Assembly: GCA_964532965.1 (NCBI GenBank)
Contig: CAZHJE010000025.1
Span: 1-11,624, forward strand
DNA: 11,624 bases
Direction of reading: 5' to 3'
DNA from: CAZHJE01 sp964532965
GTDB lineage: Bacteria; Patescibacteriota; WWE3; UBA101185; UBA10185
In this document: positions 5,346 through 11,624 of the stretch, piece after piece
Layout: every line of letters starts with the position of its first letter
Position numbering within the stretch: the first letter of the stretch is position 1
Notes under the pieces: generated by a model
Database searches by the model: none
What the model saw: the letters and a program-made list of their open reading frames with translations, nothing else
Told to the model about the DNA's origin: nothing
Position numbers and translations under genes: made by a program

Positions 5346-7175
5346 ATGCATCGTAAGTTTTTTATACTGCCTATACTTTTGATCACTATCCTTTTTGCAA
5401 AGTACGTTTTTGCAAGCGATCCTTGTAAAGATATCGAAGACCTAGATGATAAGGCTGATTGTTATGCAAAAGAAATTGACGAAAAACAACAAGAATATGA
5501 ATCTACCGCAAAAAAATTAGAAGATGTTAAAACTCAAAAAGACGAGATAAACCAAAAGATTTCAGAGTTATCTTCTCAATTAAATATTACACAGGAGCAA
5601 ATAGATGACCTTCAAGCTGATATTGATAGTTTAAACACTGCATTAGATGAGATTCAACAAAACCTAGTTGATAGAAACGAAAAGCTACAAGAAAAAATTA
5701 CATTTAGAAATAAAGTAATTAGAAATTATACTAAAAGAGGCATGCTAAATGATTTAGAAATATTTCTTCTTCCTGTTAAATTACCCTCTTCTATTGTTAC
5801 CTCTTCTGGAGTTACAATAGATAATTTATCCGGTCTTCAATATTCTACGCTTAGTTATATATATAAAAAGTCATTGACAGAAGATGCCGTAAACATTATT
5901 GGAGTTATAAATTCAGAAATCCAAAGTTTTGAAAAAGACAAAAAAGAAACCGAAGACCTAAAAAACGAAGTTACTAAATCACAAGAAGCCCTTCTTGCAG
6001 CAAAGCTACAAATGGAAAATCAAAAACAAGCTGCAGCAAATGATGCTTCTGATTTAGAAAATAAAGAAGGTGCATACGAGAGTGAACTTCAAAGCTTGTC
6101 AGAAAAAATAGCCGATTTAAGTTCCAAACAGCAGGAGATTTTAAAAAAGAAATACGGGGATGAATATGGCTCTGTAGGTGATTACGAATCTCCTTCGTGG
6201 GAAGTTCCTGAACCACCCTTTAAGCCTGCTTTTGGTGTTTTTAGTTATGGTGCGTACACCCATTACAAAGGTATGAGCCAATATGGCGCAAAAGGACGTG
6301 CTGAAGACGGGCAGGATTATAAAGACATTATTGAGTTTTATTATAACAACAGTGTGAAAGAAGAAGATGACTTTCCTGATGAGGTATGTGTGCAAGGTTA
6401 TGGAGATATGGATTTTCAAGAGTATCTTTATGGGTTAGCAGAAATGCCAAGTGATTGGCCAGAAGATGCTTTAAAAGCACAGGCCATAGCCGGAAGAACC
6501 TACGCCTATAGGTATCACAAAGCAGGAAACTGCATTTGTACTACTGAAAGTTGCCAAGTATTTTTACAAAGCAAATCAGATAACCCTCCTGAAAGATGGA
6601 AACAAGCGGTTGATGATACAAAAGATATGATAATAGAAGGTGATGTCCACGCTATGTATTCATCTACAACTGGTGGTTATATTGAAAGTATTGGTTGGGA
6701 TACAGACGGCGGTTGGCCAAATAACGCGTATGAAAAAAAAGCAGAGTCGCCTTGGTTTTATTGGGCATGGTATTCGTCAAATTACAGATTTGATTCTGAT
6801 ACTTGTGGTAGGGCGCACCCATGGCTTAATGAAGAGGAAATGGCTGATATATTAAATTCTTGGGTGGTATGGAACAAGGGCAAGGGTTCTGATCGCGACA
6901 GGATCTCTCCAATAACAACAAGCTGTTGGGGAGGAAACCCATATTCTATGGATGATATGGCAGATAGAGCGGAAGATTTGGATAAAAAATATGAAAGTGT
7001 AACTGGTGTTTCTGTTGATATTGGCAATAATGGACAAACAAGCACAGTAACTTTTAGTACTGACAATGGTACTATATCTCTTGATGGGGATGAATTTAAA
7101 AATGTCTTTAACCTTAGAGCCCCAGCATATATCTCAATAAGAAGCAGGATTTTTGATATTCAACATGAGAATTAA
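5346..7175 (+). CDS. Secreted coiled-coil protein with SpoIID/LytB glycan-cleaving domain
   Basis: A 609-residue protein. It has a signal peptide (about 1-24), long coiled coils (about 35-125 and 188-270, rich in K/E/Q), a Pro-rich hinge (282-295) and then a SpoIID/LytB domain (about 296-609). Visible family motifs are H306-Y-K-GMSQYGA (309-315), LYGLAEMP with the expected catalytic Glu366, ALKAQAIAGRTYAY (375-388) and SSTTGGYIES (439-448). SpoIID enzymes are lytic transglycosylases that cut peptidoglycan strands stripped of stem peptides. In Bacillus SpoIID the GMSQ motif lies after the catalytic Glu; here it comes before it, an order also seen in some other SpoIID/LytB proteins. The coiled coil plus hydrolase layout resembles PcsB/EnvC/CwlO-type cell-division hydrolases, so wall remodelling in division or at a secretion channel are both possible. 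Cysteines at 348, 396, 398 and 403 may form disulfides. Confidence 0.82.
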   Translation: MHRKFFILPILLITILFAKYVFASDPCKDIEDLDDKADCYAKEIDEKQQEYESTAKKLEDVKTQKDEINQKISELSSQLNITQEQIDDLQADIDSLNTALDEIQQNLVDRNEKLQEKITFRNKVIRNYTKRGMLNDLEIFLLPVKLPSSIVTSSGVTIDNLSGLQYSTLSYIYKKSLTEDAVNIIGVINSEIQSFEKDKKETEDLKNEVTKSQEALLAAKLQMENQKQAAANDASDLENKEGAYESELQSLSEKIADLSSKQQEILKKKYGDEYGSVGDYESPSWEVPEPPFKPAFGVFSYGAYTHYKGMSQYGAKGRAEDGQDYKDIIEFYYNNSVKEEDDFPDEVCVQGYGDMDFQEYLYGLAEMPSDWPEDALKAQAIAGRTYAYRYHKAGNCICTTESCQVFLQSKSDNPPERWKQAVDDTKDMIIEGDVHAMYSSTTGGYIESIGWDTDGGWPNNAYEKKAESPWFYWAWYSSNYRFDSDTCGRAHPWLNEEEMADILNSWVVWNKGKGSDRDRISPITTSCWGGNPYSMDDMADRAEDLDKKYESVTGVSVDIGNNGQTSTVTFSTDNGTISLDGDEFKNVFNLRAPAYISIRSRIFDIQHEN

Positions 7176-7177
7176 TA

Positions 7178-7186
7178 TGCTATAAC
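7178..7186 (+). promoter_or_regulatory. Extended -10 promoter of rnhA, likely leaderless
   Basis: TGCTATAAC is an extended -10 (TGn plus TATAAC) in the 18-bp gap after the SpoIID-domain gene. Its distance of 7 nt to the ATG at 7194 places the RNA start at the start codon. There is no Shine-Dalgarno in the gap, which supports leaderless translation. Confidence 0.45.
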
Positions 7187-7193
7187 TAACTGT

Positions 7194-7601
7194 ATGATTT
7201 TTAACATGTATACTGATGGGGGTGCTAGAGGTAATCCAGGGCCAGCAGGCATTGGTATTGCGATATATACTCCTGGCAACACCTTAAAATTTACCTATAA
7301 AAAGTATATTGGTAACACCACAAACAATGAGGCAGAATATTTAGCACTTTTAGCTGGTTTAAAACTTGCGCAAGAGAAAAAAATTACAGAACTTAGGTGT
7401 TTTTTAGATAGTGAGCTTGTTGTTAAACAATTAAATGGTATGTATAAGGTTAAAAATGCTAGATTAAAAAAACTATACGATGAGGTACTTATACTAGCCA
7501 AAAATTTTAGTGTTTTAACTTTTGCACATATTGCAAGAACAGAAAACAAGCAAGCCGATAAACTTGTTAATGAGGCATTAGATGAACACACCAATAGGTA
7601 A
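7194..7601 (+). CDS. rnhA: Ribonuclease HI family protein
   Basis: A 135-residue, single-domain RNase H fold enzyme that cleaves the RNA strand of RNA:DNA hybrids in the cytoplasm, for example primers and R-loops. The four acidic active-site residues are present: D8 in YTDGGARGNPGPAG, E48 in TNNEAEYLALLAGL, D72 in LDSELV and D122 in ENKQADKL. An Ala-His (H112) precedes the last Asp, as in the mobile loop of the family. It matches the shorter RNase HI-like group (YpdQ/RNH-like, about 130 residues) rather than the 155-residue E. coli form, and has no basic-protrusion insert. The ATG lies about 7 nt after a TGCTATAAC box, so its mRNA may be leaderless. The 3' end overlaps the next gene by 20 bp. 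Confidence 0.9.
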   Translation: MIFNMYTDGGARGNPGPAGIGIAIYTPGNTLKFTYKKYIGNTTNNEAEYLALLAGLKLAQEKKITELRCFLDSELVVKQLNGMYKVKNARLKKLYDEVLILAKNFSVLTFAHIARTENKQADKLVNEALDEHTNR

Positions 7602-8469
7602 GAGAGCTACTATTAGTCACTCAAAAAAAAACATTTGCGATGAGGCAATATTAAATACATTAAAATATCGTGGCGTGTTTAATGCTGGTTTAAGCTATTT
7701 TCAGCTTTATACATATCTCATGTCTTCAACAGAAATTGACGCCAAGTTGTTTAAAAATCGTCTAAGCTACCTTCACAAAATAAAAAAAGTCAAAATTAAA
7801 GATGGGAAGTATTTTTTGTATGGAATAAAAGCATCAAACTGGGATGCAGGTGTTAATAATTCAAAAAAACATATTTTAAAAATATCGGAGGCTTTGAGGA
7901 CTTTAGGAAGAATAAAATGGATACGTTTACTTGCCCTTACTGGTTCTGTCGCGGCTTTTAGCGCCAAAAAAAACGATGATATAGATGTTTTTATCATTGC
8001 CGAAAAAAATAGAATTTGGTTAACCAGGCTATTTGTTGTTCTAACTTTAAAAATTATGCAAAAGTATCGAACTGATAACGATTATGTATCTAAAATTTGT
8101 CCCAACATATACATATCCGATTCGTGTTTAACATGGTTTGAAGACAAGCAAAATATATACACAGCAAATGAAGTTTCACTTTTGTATCCCATTATTAATA
8201 AAAATAATACATATTTTGAATTTATTGCTTCTAATTCTTGGATAGCAACCTTTCTTCCAAACTTTAAAGTTTTAGGTAACATCAAAAAGCACCGTACTAT
8301 GCATAAGAATAGTGTTTTTGTTAATGTTCTTGATTCTTTTGCAATGATAGTGCAACTTGCATATATGAAATCGAAAAAGACTACGGAGATTACAACAAAA
8401 GACTTTATTCACTTTAATAAAAAAGATCACTCACAAGAAATATTACAAAAATACTTAAACACATCTTGA
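7582..8469 (+). CDS. Winged-helix plus nucleotidyltransferase-fold protein
   Basis: A 295-residue protein. An N-terminal winged-helix-like region (about 18-80) is followed by a nucleotidyltransferase core, LLALTGSVAAF (116-126) then NDDIDVFII (131-139). The GS motif and the D133-x-D135 pair are the nucleotide and metal-binding signature of the pol-beta superfamily. The next stretch, EKNRIWLTRLFVVL (141-154), is amphipathic or hydrophobic, and a C-terminal helical part carries YTANEVSLLYP. I recall similar proteins in Microgenomates-type CPR genomes, where they remain uncharacterised; the substrate is unknown, and a tRNA, small-molecule or toxin-antitoxin role is open. The ATG lies inside the end of rnhA with a GAGG 6 nt upstream, indicating translational coupling. 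It is the only gene here that ends in TGA. Confidence 0.68.
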   Translation: MNTPIGKRATISHSKKNICDEAILNTLKYRGVFNAGLSYFQLYTYLMSSTEIDAKLFKNRLSYLHKIKKVKIKDGKYFLYGIKASNWDAGVNNSKKHILKISEALRTLGRIKWIRLLALTGSVAAFSAKKNDDIDVFIIAEKNRIWLTRLFVVLTLKIMQKYRTDNDYVSKICPNIYISDSCLTWFEDKQNIYTANEVSLLYPIINKNNTYFEFIASNSWIATFLPNFKVLGNIKKHRTMHKNSVFVNVLDSFAMIVQLAYMKSKKTTEITTKDFIHFNKKDHSQEILQKYLNTS

Positions 8470-8501
8470 CAATCTGGCACTCGACGTACTAAACTGATAA
8501 T
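8466..8501 (+). promoter_or_regulatory. hsp20 promoter region with degenerate CIRCE-like repeat
   Basis: CTGGCACTC (8474-8482), 9 nt, AACTGATAA (8492-8500) matches the CIRCE half-sites at 7 of 9 and 6 of 9 with the correct N9 spacer. A promoter fitted to it is CTGGCA (8474-8479), 16 bp, GATAAT (8496-8501), which places the repeat over -35 and -10 just as at groES. A second possible -35, TTGACA (8466-8471), overlaps the stop codon of the preceding gene and would pair with TACTAA at 15 bp. The right half-site is weak, so the operator call is tentative; the shared layout with groES is the best support. Confidence 0.5.
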
Positions 8502-8539
8502 GAGGGATTAAGTATAAATTTACCAAAGGAGGTAATTTT

Positions 8540-8953
8540 ATGTCTATAATAAAGTGGAATAGTAATTTTCCGATGGTTTGGCCATCTATACTTGATGAGT
8601 TTGATAGTTGGCCCCAGATTTCAAATAAAGCAGTATTAGATATTTATGAAACAGACGACTCTATCGTTGTTGAGGCCCCTGTTCCTGGAATACCAGAAGA
8701 TAAAGTCGATGTAACAATAGAAGGTAATGTATTAAATATATCCGCATCTTACGAAGAAACAGATGAAGAGAAGAAAAAAAAGAAAGTTGTATACAAAAGT
8801 TCAAGGCAAACATCATTTAACTATTCAACAAGTTTACCTAGAATGGTAAGAGGATCAGAAGCTACAGCAGTGGTAGATAATGGTATTGTTAGGGTAACAA
8901 TACCCAAAACAGAAGAAGAGAAACCAAAGCGAATAGAAGTCAAAAAAAAGTAA
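8540..8953 (+). CDS. hsp20: Small heat shock protein Hsp20
   Basis: A 137-residue, ATP-independent holdase chaperone that binds unfolding proteins. A short N-terminal arm (1-28) is followed by the alpha-crystallin domain (about 30-125), with PVPGIPEDKVDVTIEGNVL and the conserved closing stretch VVDNGIVRVTIPK (111-123). A short basic tail contains RIEV (131-134), a likely IxI/V motif used for oligomer contacts. A near-perfect Shine-Dalgarno, AAAGGAGGT, lies 6 nt before the ATG, the strongest in the window, which fits fast induction. Upstream is a promoter with a degenerate CIRCE-like repeat; downstream is a strong terminator. Together with the nearby groES-groEL it makes a heat-shock chaperone block. 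Confidence 0.93.
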   Translation: MSIIKWNSNFPMVWPSILDEFDSWPQISNKAVLDIYETDDSIVVEAPVPGIPEDKVDVTIEGNVLNISASYEETDEEKKKKKVVYKSSRQTSFNYSTSLPRMVRGSEATAVVDNGIVRVTIPKTEEEKPKRIEVKKK

Positions 8954-8980
8954 ATATCTGTAAGCATCATTTGTTAGTAC

Positions 8981-9012
8981 AAAAAACCCCCTGAGTTTCA
9001 GGGGGTTTTTTT
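8981..9012. terminator. Bidirectional intrinsic terminator between hsp20 and groEL
   Basis: CCCCCTGA (8987-8994) and TCAGGGGG (8998-9005) form a GC-rich stem with a GTT loop, flanked by A6 (8981-8986) on the left and T7 (9006-9012) on the right. The A and T runs extend the pairing and give a U-tract in both directions. It lies 27 bp after the hsp20 stop and 33 bp past the groEL stop, so it can end both convergent transcripts. Confidence 0.93.
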
Positions 9013-9045
9013 ATTTCGCGTGGAAATACTAGTGATTTTAATCAA

Positions 9046-10698
9046 TTACATCATTCCATCCATGCCACCCATACCGCCCATACCATGTGGCATTGGGGTA
9101 TCAGCCTCTTTTTTTGGTGCATCGGCAACAAGGCATTCTGTTGTTAGGATCATTGTTGCTACAGAGATTGCGTTTGTTAATGCACTCATTGTAACTTTGG
9201 CGGGATCGGTTATACCATGTTTAACCATATCCACGTATTCCATGCTAAGTACGTTGAATCCTAAATTTGGATTCTTTTCTTCTTTTGCTCTTCTTTCTAA
9301 TTCGCCAAGTATTTTACCTGGGTCTTCACCAGCATTTGAAATTATTAATTTTGCAGGTTTAGAAAGAGCGTTTGTTAATATTTTCGCACCAACAAGCTCA
9401 TCGCCTTCTAATTTTAATTTTTCAATTGCTTCTCTTGCTCTAAGAAGTGTTATGCCACCACCTGCGACAATACCTTCTTCAACCGCAGCTTTGGTTGCAT
9501 TGACAGCGTCTTCAACTCGTAGTTTCTTTTCTTTGAGTTCTGTTTCAGAAGCTGCTCCTACTTTTATTACAGCAACGCCGCCAGAAAGTTTTGCAAGTCT
9601 TTCTTTTAATTTTTCTTTGTCGTAATCTGATGTCGCTTGTTCTATTTGAGTTTCTATTTGTGCAATTCTTGCTCTTAGCTCTTTTTCACTACCCTTACCT
9701 CCAACAATTGTTGTATTTTCTTTTTCTGCAATAACTTTTTCTGCTTGACCTAAATCATCAATGGTTGCGGAATCTAACTTTCTACCCATTTCTTCACTAA
9801 TGAGTGTTGCTCCAGTAAGTACTGCAATATCCTCTAACATTGCTTTTCGTCTATCGCCAAAGCCTGGAGCTTTTATCGCAAGCGCATTAAAGGTACCTCT
9901 TAATTTGTTAACAACAAGAGTTGCAAGTGCCTCACCTTCGACATCTTCGGCAATAATTACAAGGTTTTTAGATACTTTGACAAAATTTTCTAGCAGTGGA
10001 AGTAAGTCTTGCATACTGCTAATTTTTGAATCTGTTACTAAAATATGAGGTGCATCAATTTCTGCAATCATCCTATCTGAGTTGGTAACAAAATATGCAG
10101 ACGCATAACCTTTATCAAATTGCATACCTTCCTTGTATTCTAACTCCATTCCAAACCCTTTTGACTCTTCTACTGTTATTACTCCAGTATTACCAACATG
10201 TTCCATGGCGTCTGCAATAAGTTGCCCAATTTCGTTATCTTGTGCAGAAATTGTTGCAACTTGTGCCTTTTCTTCTTTTGTTGTTATTGGGGTCGCAAGG
10301 TTTTTTATCGCATTTGCAGCAACTTTTGCTGATTCTTCTAACCCTTTTCTAATTATCATTGGGTTTGCACCCGCGGATACATTTTTTAAGCCTTCTTCTA
10401 CAATTGCTTGTGCAAGCACTGTCGCAGTAGTAGTACCATCTCCTGCTACATCATTTGTTTTTGTAGAGGCTTGTTTTACAAGTTGTGCTCCCATATTTTC
10501 AAATGGGTCTTCAAGCTCTATTTCTTTTGCAACGGTTACACCATCATGTACTACTTGTGGTGAACCCCAACCTTTATCAAGACCTACATTTCTTCCTTTT
10601 GGTCCTAGAGTAGTTGCAACAGCTTTTGTTAATGCATCAACACCAGCTTTTAGTTTGGTTCGTGCATCATTTCCGTAGATTATTTTTTTTGCTGCCAT
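9046..10698 (-). CDS. groEL: Chaperonin GroEL (60 kDa, Hsp60)
   Basis: A complete 550-residue chaperonin subunit; 14 such subunits form the double-ring ATP-driven folding chamber that GroES caps. The start MAAKKIIYGNDAR is typical. Nucleotide-site residues are in place: TTLGPKGRNV (29-38), D52 in HDGVTVAKE, GDGTTTATVL (86-95, containing D87), the RVEDAVNATKAAVEEG segment with the catalytic Asp equivalent to E. coli D398, and VAGGGITLL. The C-terminus is a short Gly-Met tail (HGMGGMGGMDGMM) like that of other group I chaperonins. An AAGGAG site lies 5 nt upstream and the gene follows groES by 26 bp, so the two form one operon under the groES promoter. It converges on hsp20 across a shared terminator. 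Confidence 0.97.
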   Translation of the reverse strand: MAAKKIIYGNDARTKLKAGVDALTKAVATTLGPKGRNVGLDKGWGSPQVVHDGVTVAKEIELEDPFENMGAQLVKQASTKTNDVAGDGTTTATVLAQAIVEEGLKNVSAGANPMIIRKGLEESAKVAANAIKNLATPITTKEEKAQVATISAQDNEIGQLIADAMEHVGNTGVITVEESKGFGMELEYKEGMQFDKGYASAYFVTNSDRMIAEIDAPHILVTDSKISSMQDLLPLLENFVKVSKNLVIIAEDVEGEALATLVVNKLRGTFNALAIKAPGFGDRRKAMLEDIAVLTGATLISEEMGRKLDSATIDDLGQAEKVIAEKENTTIVGGKGSEKELRARIAQIETQIEQATSDYDKEKLKERLAKLSGGVAVIKVGAASETELKEKKLRVEDAVNATKAAVEEGIVAGGGITLLRAREAIEKLKLEGDELVGAKILTNALSKPAKLIISNAGEDPGKILGELERRAKEEKNPNLGFNVLSMEYVDMVKHGITDPAKVTMSALTNAISVATMILTTECLVADAPKKEADTPMPHGMGGMGGMDGMM

Positions 10699-10724
10699 AA
10701 AATCTCCTTAAAATAAATTAAATA

Positions 10725-11021
10725 CTATTCAACTATTGCGAGGAGATCTTCCTCTTTTACAAGTAAATACTCTTTTCCTTCTAACTTTATCTCGGTACCT
10801 CCCCATTTTTTGTACATTACTATATCGCCAACTTTTACAGAAAGTGCAATGGTACTACCTTTGTCATCTTTTTTACCGGCACCTACTGATACGATTTTTC
10901 CTTTTTGGGGTTTCTCTTTTGCTGTATCAGGTATAACTATGCCTGATGGTAGTTTTGTTTCACCTTCTAAAGGTTCTATTAGAACGTAATCAAACAATGG
11001 TTTCACATTTGTGTTTGCCAT
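10725..11021 (-). CDS. groES: Co-chaperonin GroES (10 kDa, Hsp10)
   Basis: A 98-residue subunit of the seven-membered lid that closes the GroEL chamber. The family pattern is clear: PLFDYVLIEPLE near the start, the mobile loop ETKLPSGIVIPDTAKEKPQ (about 21-39) with its hydrophobic GIVIP docking tripeptide, the roof-loop region KGKIVSVGAG, GDIVMYKKWGG and the ending KEYLLVKEEDLLAIVE. Length is usual for bacteria. A GGAGGT site lies 8 nt before the ATG, and the leader predicted from the promoter is about 50 nt. It is the first gene of the groES-groEL operon; the CIRCE-like element over the promoter suggests HrcA-type control. Confidence 0.97.
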   Translation of the reverse strand: MANTNVKPLFDYVLIEPLEGETKLPSGIVIPDTAKEKPQKGKIVSVGAGKKDDKGSTIALSVKVGDIVMYKKWGGTEIKLEGKEYLLVKEEDLLAIVE

Positions 11022-11076
11022 ATGTTTTTACCTCCATTTAGTAAACTTAATACGAATTTTAAAACATGCACTTAGT

Positions 11077-11106
11077 TTTATAGCACTCTATGCTTTTGAG
11101 TGTCAA
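11077..11106 (-). promoter_or_regulatory. groES-groEL promoter with embedded CIRCE-like operator
   Basis: Read on the minus strand, TTGACA (11101-11106) and TATAAA (11077-11082) are separated by 18 bp, an excellent housekeeping promoter. Overlapping it at 11080-11106 is TTGACACTC, 9 nt, GAGTGCTAT, matching the HrcA operator CIRCE (TTAGCACTC-N9-GAGTGCTAA) at 7 of 9 and 8 of 9 positions with the exact spacer length. The repeat covers both the -35 and most of the -10, so a bound repressor would block polymerase. The predicted start site is near 11070, about 50 nt before the groES ATG. The -35 lies only 11 bp past the alaS stop. Confidence 0.8.
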
Positions 11107-11117
11107 GGGAAAAGGGT

Positions 11118-11624
11118 TTATTTATTGTTTTTTGTTTTTAAATAGACTCTGATAATCCCCTCACCAAGCTTTTCTTGTTTATAAATAGTTACTTCATCTA
11201 GTTCATTTGTATTCGAAACATGGGGGCCGCCACAAAATTCTTTTGAGTAAGCAGTTACAAGTGATTCGCCTATATAATAAATAGAAACTTGTTCACCGTA
11301 TTTGGCCCCAAAAAAACGAAGTGCTCCTGTCTCTTCGGCGTCTTTTTTTGGCAAGATAACATTATTAACTGGTAATCCCTCTTTTATTTTTTGGTTTATC
11401 AAGTCCTCCACTTTGTTCTTTTCTTCTTCTGTCATTTTTTGTGGGTGCGAAAAATCAAAGCGTAGTCTCTCTGGAGTAATATTACTGCCTTTTTGTTCAA
11501 CATGGTTGCCTAAAACTTCTCGTAAGGCTTTATGGAGTAAGTGCGTAGTAGTGTGATATCTTACAGACATCTGACTTGTGTCACCTAACCCCCCTTTAAA
11601 TTTTTGTTCTGCCCCAGCACGCGA
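11118..11624 (-). CDS. alaS: Alanine--tRNA ligase, C-terminal part (5' end outside window)
   Basis: The frame is open beyond the ATG at 11570 to the window edge and encodes a linker with AEQKFKGGLGDTSQ, typical of AlaRS between the tRNA-recognition and editing domains. So this is the 3' part of alaS and not a free-standing AlaX. The part seen is the editing domain, which deacylates mischarged Ser/Gly-tRNA(Ala). Its zinc motifs are HTTTH (just after SVRY) and CGGPH near the end, with FDFSHPQKMT between them. The usual CGGTH has Pro here, a change that leaves the Cys and His ligands intact. The protein stops about 35 residues after CGGPH, so the coiled-coil and C-Ala domains of the roughly 875-residue E. 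coli enzyme are absent. Such short AlaRS forms occur in reduced genomes. Confidence 0.9.
   Translation of the reverse strand, partial: SRAGAEQKFKGGLGDTSQMSVRYHTTTHLLHKALREVLGNHVEQKGSNITPERLRFDFSHPQKMTEEEKNKVEDLINQKIKEGLPVNNVILPKKDAEETGALRFFGAKYGEQVSIYYIGESLVTAYSKEFCGGPHVSNTNELDEVTIYKQEKLGEGIIRVYLKTKNNK

Noticed and set aside
8467..8511. TGA read as glycine (code 25), which would extend the nucleotidyltransferase by 14 codons
   Set aside because: It is the only gene-ending TGA seen, no gene has an internal TGA, and the extension would run through the hsp20 promoter.
9020..10678. Long open frames on the plus strand across groEL (9020-9625, 9761-10048, 10133-10678)
   Set aside because: They lie entirely antisense to a well-conserved groEL, have low-complexity Ser/Ala/Phe-rich translations and no start signals.
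11118..11570. Free-standing AlaX editing protein starting at the ATG at 11570
   Set aside because: The frame continues upstream to the edge and encodes the FKGGLGDTSQ linker typical of full alanyl-tRNA synthetase.
1..11624. CRISPR array, tRNA or rRNA genes
   Set aside because: I saw no regularly spaced short repeats, cloverleaf-like sequence or rRNA motifs; the window is almost fully filled by protein genes.

Overview
The window is AT-rich and looks like a chromosomal piece of a Candidate Phyla Radiation (Patescibacteria) bacterium. I infer this from four things: a cluster of small type IV secretion pilin-like proteins, an alanyl-tRNA synthetase gene that stops right after its editing domain, a winged-helix/nucleotidyltransferase protein of a type I associate with Microgenomates-like genomes, and compact spacing with several start codons very close to -10 boxes. 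The standard code fits: every gene reads through and only one gene ends in TGA. No lineage below this level can be fixed from the sequence.

Layout. (1) 1-1535, plus strand: the C-terminal part of a membrane protein with a degenerate M23 peptidase-like domain, overlapping a single-pass membrane protein with an Ig-like domain. (2) 1532-5257, minus strand: five consecutive genes with pilin-like two-helix membrane domains. Three are short pilins. Two are long and carry a secreted, cysteine-rich ectodomain in front of an identical C-terminal pilin-like domain; their last 267 bp differ at one base. (3) 5346-7175, plus strand, divergent from the pilin array: a secreted coiled-coil protein with a SpoIID/LytB glycan-cleaving domain. 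(4) 7194-8469, plus strand: RNase HI and an overlapping nucleotidyltransferase-fold gene. (5) 8540-8953, plus strand: Hsp20, ending at a strong bidirectional terminator shared with the convergent groEL. (6) 9046-11624, minus strand: groEL, groES and the 3' part of alaS.

How it fits together. Regions 1-3 read as a cell-surface module: a type IV secretion-like apparatus with several pilins, two large candidate tip or adhesin subunits, a membrane protein with a peptidase-like outer domain, and a peptidoglycan-remodelling enzyme that could open the wall. The conjugative ATPases (VirB4/VirD4 type) are not in the window, so the secretion assignment rests on the pilins and is an inference. Regions 5-6 are a chaperone block. 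Both hsp20 and groES have CIRCE-like inverted repeats placed over their -35 and -10 boxes, which suggests shared control by an HrcA-type repressor.

The most interesting signal is the near-identical 3' cassette in the two large pilin-like genes. Unrelated ectodomains are joined to the same anchor, and the identity starts and stops sharply at the domain boundary and the stop codon. This looks like gene conversion or ectodomain swapping in a surface structure.
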